Source of the DNA: Gentiana macrophylla
Taxonomy: Eukaryota > Streptophyta > Magnoliopsida > Gentianales > Gentianaceae
Length of the DNA stretch: 64,000 bases
Direction: 5' to 3'
Assembly (NCBI GenBank): GCA_026214975.1
Contig: CM047806.1
Location: 83,127,599 to 83,191,598, forward strand
The first letter of the stretch is position 1. Each line of letters opens with the position of its first letter. Both the position numbers and the translations under genes were made by a program. The notes under the pieces were generated by a model that worked only from the letters and a program-made list of their open reading frames with translations, was not told the origin of the DNA and made no database searches. Of this stretch, positions 56,803 to 64,000 are shown in pieces.

Positions 56803-58410
56803 TGTTAAGGGTGTTTTTATATGTTTTATAAGGCTATATTTTATGATAATTTCCCCCGTATTTGTATTATTTGCATAAGAAAATAAGTGTTTAGATGGAA
56901 ATATTGAGCATGTGGTGTTTTTAATAAGTTAATCGCAAAATTAGTCAATTTATGCGTTTTATTGATGAATTTATATTTAATTGGACATTATTACATTTTG
57001 CGATATTTTTATGTGTTATAGATGCACAAATTCGAGCTCAAGAGGTGATTCAAAGATGATCAAGTCGGATTTAATTAAAGAGGAAGAGATAATGATGATT
57101 TACATTGAAGAAAAAGAGATAAAGATGGAAAAATTAAGATCAAGTCGAATTTGGACGAACGTCCAAGTCCTGTCCACATGGACGGGCGTCTGCTGAAATG
57201 AATGGGCGTCCGGCCTTATGAAATCAATACAGAGTTTTTCCAAGTTTACTGGACGAGCATCCACCATCTCCAAACGAGCGTCCATTTGAGAAATTTGATA
57301 TAGAGAGTTTGGACGCTGAGTGGACGGGCGTCTGAAGCAAGTCCAAATCCATCTGGACGAGCGTTCACAAGTATGGACGGGCATCCTTCGGCCGACTTAG
57401 CAGCGCCGCCTTTGTTTTCTATATATACAGCGCGTTTTCTCTACCTTAAGGATACCATATACTCATTATTCGAAACCCTAAACCTAGGGGCGGCTTTAGG
57501 CTGCGTTTTTACTTCTTTTATTGCAGTTTTTATGCTCCAAATTCTAGATTAAAAGTAGGCAGTTTTATGTTAGTTTTTCCTGCAATTTCGAGTTTCCAGA
57601 GGATGTTGAGAGGCTAAGCTTCATCAAACGATCATTGTGAAGCCATCCAACACGTTTTGATTCCGTTTCTGCGATTATATTGTGAGTTTTACCTAAAGTT
57701 GTTTCCTTTATGCATTTTATATTGTTTAATTGCAATTGTATCGAAAGATTTGCATGTTATGATTGTTTTATGTTGATGAAAGTCTCTATAAACCTTAGAT
57801 CACCATGATAAGGAATAGTTGTTTAATCTATCATAACGAGAGTTAATAGGTTAGATTGCTAGGTTAAAGTTTACACCTTTGATAAGTAAAATTGTTAATC
57901 TTAGATCGAAAGATATAAATTAATAGGTGAATTACCTAAGAAATTAGTGTTCATGTTTTAGACAAGGTGAAATCACAACTTGGTTAGAAAACGCAATATA
58001 ATCGAGATAGGAATTGATACTTGTTAGGATAGGTGGATCAGTCGCTCGTTTGTTCGTTAAAACTTGAATTTAATCCCGTGAAACTTTAATTGTCTAGATT
58101 AGTTACTTTTATTTCATATTAGTTTTAGTTTAAATTGTTCGCAACCCGTATCTTTCCTGGCTTTAGATCATATCTTCTGTCCAGTTTTACGTTTTAGTTA
58201 AGTTTGTTTTCAGTTTCGTTTAGTTTTATCCGCTGTTTAGATTAGTTTTCGTGACATAATTTAATTAGACAAAAACTAGGGTTAACAATCGCCAGTTCCC
58301 CGTTAGATCGACCCGGTATCAACCTCTATACTACGATCATTATACTTGAGGAAAAACCGGATTTATAAATATTTATTACTTGTTGTTTTGTTAGATAAAA
58401 TCCGTGAACA
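56803..58410 (+). repeat. Athila 3' LTR
   Basis: 1608 bp, nearly identical to 43842-45450, including palindromes and TATA box. One palindrome arm changed by G-to-A (GGACGAGCATCC near 57251). Confidence 0.95.
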
Positions 58411-61400
58411 TGTCAACTCTAATGTTTCACAGTCTACAGGTAACCTTTACAAGTGGATAGTGGACTCAGGTTCCACTGACCATATTACTTATTGTTTCTC
58501 TTTATTGATTCATGTTGTACCTGTATATAATGTAACTTTCACATTACCTACTGGTTCTGTTGTTGCAGTTACACACATTGGACAAGTAAGGCTCAATGAT
58601 CATTTGACACTTAGAGATGTATTATGTGTGCCATCATTTTCTTATAATCTTTTATCTGTCAGAAAGCTAACATTAAGGACAAGTTTTTCTGTCTTTCTTT
58701 CCTGATTATTGTGTTGTACGGGATCAGTCACAGATGAGGATTGGTTCAGAAAATGTGCTTAATGGTTCATATATTCACATTCCGATTCTTCTCGCAATTG
58801 CTCTTTTTATCTCATTCATTCGACCACTTGCCCTAATGTTTTTCAGTCTTTACTTTGGCATTATAGGTTAGGTCATCTGTCCAATCAGAGATTGACGGTT
58901 GTAAAATAGTCTATTTCTAATGTTAAACTTCCTCTTGAACATGAGTGTTTGATCTGTCTTTTAGCAAAACAAAAAAGGCTCCCCTTCCCAGCTACTACCT
59001 CTGTTTCAGAAAAGGCATTTGATTTACTTCATGTTGACATTTGGGGTCCAAATAGGATGCCCACTCTTCATAATGAATCCTGTTTTTTTTACTATTGTGG
59101 ATGATCATACTCGTTTTGTTTGAATTTTCCTTATGAAATCTAAATCTGAAACTAGACATTTGCTACAAACTTTTTGTACAAAAATACAAACTCAGTTTAA
59201 TGCTTCTGTTAAGACCATTGGGTCAGAATATGGATTAGAATTTCACATGCCATCATATTATGCTGAGAAATGTATTATACATGAAACTTCATGTGTAAAT
59301 ACCCCTCAATGAAATGGCATAGTAGAAAGGAAGCATCAACATTTACTCAATACTGCTAGGGTACTTAGATTTCATTCTCATTTGCCTATGTGCTATTGGG
59401 GTTATTGTTTAGATCATGGTGCACTTCTTATTAATTGCACCCCTACCCCTCTTTTACAAGAAAAATCTCCTTATGATCTGCTATATAATAAAACTCCTAA
59501 TTATCATTTGTTCAAAGTTTTTGGTTGTCTAGCTTTTGCATCTACTAACCAACAGGCCAAGGGCAAATTTGATGCAAGAAGTAGACCATTTGTTTTCTTA
59601 GGCTTTCCTGCTCATACAAAAGGTTATCTACTGTTGGATATACAAACTCAGGATATGTTCATTTCTAAGGATGTTTTATTCCATGAGGAAAACATTCCAT
59701 TTGCTAAACCTTGTACTACTTCTAGCACTGTTTTGCCTATTTCCAGTTTTGAGGATGTTACTCATACATCACAAGACATTGGCAAGACTACATCAGATCC
59801 CAACCCTAGTACTGATTCAGTGATATCCACTGCTACTCCACATGAGGATTCTACTAGCATTCCACAACAACACCCTATCAGACCTACTAGGGCAAGACAG
59901 TTGCCCAAATATCTACAAGATTACCAAGTTAATCTAGGCTCTAAAAGAAGCACTCCTCACACCATTCAAAGTGTCTTCTCTCATGATCACATATCTGAAT
60001 CATATGAATCTCTTATCTACAATATCTCATCTGACCGAGAGCCTATAAGTTACAAACAAGCAGCTCAGCACACAGAATGGCATAAAGCTATGCAACTTGA
60101 ATTGGATGCTTTACACATGACTAACACCTAGACTTTAGTGCCCTTACCAACAGGAAAAGTTCCTATAGGATGCAAATGGGTATAGACAATTAAAAGGAAG
60201 TCTGATGGAAGCATAGAGAGATAGGCAAGACTTGTTGCTAAAGGCTATAAAAAACTAAGGGAATAGACTAATTGAATACCTTCTCTCTAGTGGCAAAAAT
60301 GTCTACAATTAGGCTATTTCTCAGCCTTGCATCCTTGCAAAATTGGCATTTACATCAACTAGATGTAAACAATGCCTTCCTTCATGGAGACCTCAATGAA
60401 GAAGTATATATGAAACCTCCATTAGGCCTCCAGACAGCTCTTAATATTGTTTGCAAACTAACTAAATCTCTTTATGGGTTAAAGCAAGCTAGTAGACAAT
60501 GGAATACAAAAATCACTCAATGCTTGCTATATTCTGGATATTCTCAGTCATCCAATGATTATAGCTTATTTACTGAAGGACAAGGATCATCTTTTGTGGC
60601 ACTCTTAGTATATGTATATGGCATTATTGTGGGAAGCCCTTCACTTAATCTCATTCAAGAGTTAAAAGACATGTTACACACAGCCTTTACCATCAAGCAC
60701 CTTGGGACTTTGAAATACTTCTTGGGGTTTGAAGTAGCTAGATCCAAAGCAGGCATAGTTATAAACCAGAGGAAATACTGTCGAGATCTATTATAGCATT
60801 TTGGCTACCTTAGAGCCAAACCATCTAAAACTCCTATGATTCCACAGATAAAACTGAAGCAATCAGATTCTACTCTGTTGGAAGACAACACATACTACAG
60901 AAGCCTAGTTGGCAAATTTATATACCTTGAGAATACAAGACCAGACATAGGTATTGTTGTCCAACAATTGAGCCAGTTTCTGGACAAACCAACAGAAAAT
61001 CATTTAGTAGCCACACACAAAGTTATGAGATTTTTTTAAAGATTCACCTGGCCAGGGTATTCTATTTCCAGCCACAGGTACATTAGAGATCAAGGCATTT
61101 ACAGACTCAGATTGGGCAAGATGCAGCATTACAAGGAAGTCAGTCACTGGTCTTACTACCTTTCTAGAAAATTCACTGGTTTCATGGAAAGCTAAGAAAT
61201 AGGAGACAGTTACTAGGAGTTCATATGAGCCAGAGTATAGAGCAATGGCCTTTATAGCTTGTGAATTACAGAGGATCTTGTATTTACTCTAAGGACTTTC
61301 AGATTCCACATCCACAACATGTACCTCTTTATTGTGATAGTAAAAATGCACTTGACATAGTGGAAAACCTTGTTTTCCATGAAAGAACTAAACATATAGA

Positions 61401-61440
61401 AGTGGATTGCCATTTTGTGAGAGAGAAGTACCAAAAAGGC
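58411..61440 (+). pseudogene. Copia C pol
   Basis: Continues the gag frame directly after the Athila insertion. Protease WIVDSGSTDHIT is at 58453-58488. A degenerate GAG-pre-integrase region follows, then integrase (FDLLHVDIWGPN) with stops and indels between 58700 and 59380. The C-terminal integrase is open at 59382-60131: SPYDLLYNKTPNYHLFKVFG and RSRPFVFLGFPAHTKGY. RT is open at 60272-60796: LHQLDVNNAFLHGDLNEEV and KSLYGLKQASRQWN. The catalytic box at 60611-60622 reads YVYG instead of YVDD. RNase H retains EPEYRAMAF and CDSKNALDI. Multiple stops. RT is inactive by both the active-site change and the frame breaks. Confidence 0.92.
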
Positions 61441-61769
61441 TGTCTATAATTGACATTCAAGTCTTGGATCTACAGCGTTGGAGGAGCATCAAAGGGCATA
61501 GAAATAGGATTTATTTTCTTGTATCTTTTTTGTTTTCGTTGTGATTTCCTTAGTTGGGCTGGGCTCTACCAATGTGTAAGGCCCACACTCTTTCCCTAGC
61601 ACCTGATTTTTCCCACACCGGGTTTTTCGGACCAGGGTTTTAAGGAGGTGGGGTAGCACATTGAAGACATCTTTAGAAGGGAGGAGGCCATGGATGGCAA
61701 AAACTTGTAAAGCTTCTTATTAATAAAATTTACAAGTTTTCAAAAAATAATAATAAAATAAAATAAAAT
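61441..61769 (+). mobile_element. 5'-truncated LINE 3' fragment
   Basis: 329 bp ending in an A-rich tail (AAAAAATAATAATAAAATAA) with a perfect 16-bp target duplication GAAGTACCAAAAAGGC (61425-61440 and 61770-61785). The body (CCGGGTTTTTCGGACC, GTTTTAAGGAGGTGGGG, CTTATTAATAAAATTTAC) looks like a plant L1 3' UTR, different from the LINE at 32097. It could also be a SINE; no pol III boxes were recognised. Confidence 0.75.
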
Positions 61770-61785
61770 GAAGTACCAAAAAGGC

Positions 61786-61930
61786 ATTCTAAAACCCTGG
61801 CCTATTAGCACAGTCAACAACTTAGAAGACATACTTACCAAACCTATGGATCATACAACTCTGAACAGATTATTAAAAGCATGCCCTATCCAGAACATAT
61901 ATGCACCTATTGATGATACTACAACTACAT
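61786..61930 (+). pseudogene. Copia C pol C-terminus
   Basis: RNase H end after the LINE fragment: ISTVNNLEDILTKPMDHTT. The last codons overlap a 41-bp sequence nearly identical to the LTR start. Confidence 0.8.
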
Positions 61931-61948
61931 GAAGTTTGGTGTCAAGCT
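61908..61948 (+). repeat. Extra copy of the copia C LTR start before the PPT
   Basis: TTGATGATACTACAACTACA and the following bases up to GTGTCAAGCTAG match 61980-62020 with only a few differences, 72 bp upstream of the real LTR start. Confidence 0.9.
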
Positions 61949-61965
61949 AGCAATGCCCTCACATT

Positions 61966-61979
61966 CCAGCTTTAGGGGG
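61966..61979 (+). other. Copia C polypurine tract
   Basis: AGCTTTAGGGGG directly before the TG start of the 3' LTR. Confidence 0.8.
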
Positions 61980-62254
61980 TGTTGATGATACTACAACTAC
62001 ATGAAGTTAGGTGTCAAGTAAGTTAGTTAGTTATGTAAGTTAGATGTCAAGTTAGTTAGTTATGTAACTTAACTAGTTAGCAAGATTCCTATAACCGTTG
62101 TTAGCTACCTATCTATATAAAGGTATGCAGAGTACAGCAAAGATCATCTTGTAAAGTTGTAGTCTCCAAAAGACATGAAATAAACAATCATCTTCCTTCT
62201 CTGTTTTGTTGCAGTTCCTTTCCTCTTCCTTTTTTCAGTTTTATATTCATAACA
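61980..62254 (+). repeat. Copia C 3' LTR
   Basis: 275 bp, TGTTGATGATAC to ..CATAACA. Followed by ATACG, the right target duplication. Confidence 0.95.
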
Positions 62255-62259
62255 ATACG

Positions 62260-64000
62260 ATTGATTGTCATAAATCATTATGGAATAAAAATTGTTAGCA
62301 TGATGGATTGAATCCATGTATTCAAATAACACTTGAGCCATTTCAAAAAAAAAAAAATAACACTTAAGCAAATGATATGCCCAAACAGAATAACCATTGA
62401 GTCTAATTTTTTTTTTTTTTTTCAAAATGGTGGGATGATCACATAAAACAATGACCTAGTGATATCAAACCTTGTTGATAATAGGGAGATACTTCCACTA
62501 AATTTTCAATAATCGAAGTAACACCTTAAAAGTATTAGAGAATACAAAGAATGACCTTCCTGGCTAAAGATATGGGTCATTTTTTACTCAAGGATTTAGG
62601 ATTAAAAATGTTTCAATTGAGATAAATCACAAAGGGAATTAAAACGGGTTGAAAAAGGCAAATTCATTTTGGACAATAGTTTCTATTTTTCAATCTTTGC
62701 CAATATTATTTACCAAAGCAAACAATAAGACTAATGTCCATCAAAAAACACTAAAGCTATTACAAGCTCATCTATTTTGCTTTAAAAAAATTGTCATAAT
62801 TTGTTCACAAGACATAGAAAACATTCAATATTGTCAAAAAAACCCAGTCGCCAAAAACTTTAAGCATCGTCAGAGACCATAAATATGACAGTTTTTACGA
62901 CCAAATAACGAATCAAGTTCTTAGAAAAACATACAGAGGCAGAATCACACAAACCACTCTCTCTACAATTCAGGTTTTAGTAATACGTACAGGTACTCAA
63001 TGACACATGTATTTACAGATCAACGGATGAAGAAATAAGTAACTTTGAGATCACACATGAAGATAATCAAATAAGAGGGATAAAAACGATGAAGAAATTA
63101 AACCTTAATAATGCACAATTTGGGGGTCAAGACCCAATTGCTTCCTCACTATACCAACAAATAAATCCTTGGATTTGATCACTCTAGGAAAAAGGCCTAT
63201 GACTGTGATGGGAGGAAATTGAGCCTCAAAATCATACCTTCCTATTAAAAAAAGTGGAGGAAATTTGCACCTTAAGCAATGATGGCAAGATTGTCACACA
63301 AAAAAAAAATTTATCAATAGAGCGTTGTTGTTTCAACATTCTCAAAAGAGTGCGATTTGATAAGAAGTTTGTTCATCACCTTCACGAGTAAAAAAAAAAC
63401 AAAAAAAAATACAGGACCCTTTTCCGTCATGACGCGTGCTTCCTTGAAGCTTATGCTCTTCACTTATGCAAGAATTAGACCAGCCTAAGAAGAAAACAAT
63501 GTTCCATAACCATATAAATGATAACATCAGATCGAAAGACTACTTTAACAATTTGACATAGTAGTTGTTTAGTAGGAACTATTGTGCATGTTTGTTTTAT
63601 GCTTCATAATACCCTGCTGAAAGTGCATATGTTCCCATTACAATGCCCAATTTCACCTGTAAGCAACTAATATTCAAGAAAAGCCTAAGCTCTCATATCA
63701 TTGAATATAAAAGTTTCTAGATTCAATAAATATATTAAAGGAACCAAGTTAATGTATGGTAATTCGAAGTACAAAGATTTCATAGAAGACGTAAGAGCAA
63801 CAAGATACACCCTAAGAAATTTTCAGATGATAAAAACCTTAGAACCAAAACCTTTGGTACGGGAATCTCCACATAACAAACTAAGCTCATCAGCAAATGC
63901 CTGATTTAGAAACCTTTGCACAGTATAAATCATTGAAACGTTGAATTACCTGCAATACAGCTAACAGAGCTTCAAGAACTTGGTTAACAACTCAATCTAA
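62260..64000. other. Unassigned AT-rich flank
   Basis: No transposon domain, LTR or convincing gene. Contains A/T homopolymers (62346-62358, 62407-62422, 63300-63309). It may belong to the same pre-insertion DNA as 31383-32027, including a possible Helitron body. Short open frames at 62144-62425, 62649-62882, 63342-63527 and 63701-63904 have no recognisable content. Confidence 0.5.

Larger units (their letters stand above)
43842..58410 (+). mobile_element. Athila-type Ty3/gypsy element, 14.6 kb
   Basis: LTRs of 1609 and 1608 bp, tRNA-Asp primer site, gag, pol, a pol C-terminal extension, an intact 132-codon ORF, a further long ORF remnant, and a long untranslated 3' spacer with PPT. Target duplication TGTTA (43837-43841) and TGTCA (58411-58415), one C/T difference. 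Extra ORFs after pol, the tRNA-Asp site and the FPFSL / CPHHG gag motifs fit Athila. The LTRs look very similar by eye, so the insertion is fairly recent, yet gag and pol carry frameshifts and stops. Confidence 0.95.
32033..62254 (+). mobile_element. Copia C: Ty1/copia element with short LTRs, opened by three insertions
   Basis: Outer element of the nest. LTRs of about 276 bp start TGTTGATGATACTAC and end ..TTCATAACA. The target duplication is ATATG (32028-32032) and ATACG (62255-62259), differing by one C/T. Inserted into it are a LINE (32097-42350), an Athila element (43842-58410) and a LINE fragment (61441-61769). With these removed, it has 5' LTR, PBS, gag, pol, PPT and 3' LTR in canonical order, about 5.1 kb. 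Gag resembles the plant copia gag family beginning PYYVHP; the lineage within copia is not certain. Confidence 0.92.

Noticed and set aside
63840..63900. Minus-strand peptide containing AFADELSLLC, recalling the LINE RT box AFADD
   Set aside because: No other RT blocks lie around it, the second Asp is absent and the frame closes quickly; likely chance.
63940..64000. Possible minus-strand exon ending at a GT donor (VVNQVLEALLAVLQ)
   Set aside because: Only about 14 residues are visible before the window edge, and no partner exon was identifiable; not enough to call a gene.

Overview
The window is plant nuclear DNA, most likely from a eudicot, and consists almost entirely of nested, decayed transposable elements. 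The lineages present (SIRE/Maximus and a short-LTR Ty1/copia, Tekay chromovirus, Athila-type Ty3/gypsy, L1-type LINE, a Helitron end) all point to a flowering plant. I cannot name a species. No intact cellular gene, rRNA or tRNA gene or CRISPR array was recognised.

Layout. (1) 1-2282: 3' end and LTR of an Athila/Tat-like gypsy element with a long CA microsatellite. It sits in the integrase of (2) SIRE-A, a copia remnant at 2283-9461 that also carries an LTR-like insertion (3478-4281), a long env-like ORF remnant and a truncated 3' LTR. (3) 9462-12401: an unidentified minus-strand gene-like or LTR-like unit with a TATA box, a 5'UTR intron, a short acidic first exon and a 59-bp tandem array. 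(4) 12402-21034: SIRE-B, with 5' LTR, PBS, gag, pol and the start of an env-like ORF, but no 3' end. (5) 21035-22012: unassigned. (6) 22018-31210: an almost full-length minus-strand Tekay chromovirus with two LTRs, PBS, PPT and a perfect TAAAC target duplication. (7) 31383 onward: a Helitron-type 3' terminus, minus strand.

(8) 32033-62254 is one short-LTR copia element ('copia C', target duplication ATATG/ATACG) opened by three insertions. A minus-strand LINE (32097-42350, 14-bp target duplication) splits its 5' LTR. A 14.6-kb plus-strand Athila element (43842-58410, TGTTA/TGTCA) splits gag from pol. A 329-bp LINE 3' fragment (61441-61769, 16-bp target duplication) sits in the RNase H region. 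The LINE's ORF1 is itself split by a non-autonomous Athila-like element (37049-41410, AGCAG). The last 1.7 kb (62260-64000) is AT-rich and unassigned.

Most coding regions carry stops, frameshifts or lost catalytic residues, so the window is a record of insertions rather than active genes. Three signals deserve attention. First, unrelated LTRs each carry their own family-specific cluster of short palindromes just upstream of a TATA box. Second, the Athila element repeats its palindrome cluster plus TATA box internally, ahead of its last ORF, which suggests a second promoter. Third, a 45-bp motif follows the stop codons of successive Athila ORFs and also occurs in the non-autonomous relative. 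A 95-bp GT-AG segment at the Tekay gag-protease junction looks like either a new intron or a tiny insertion.
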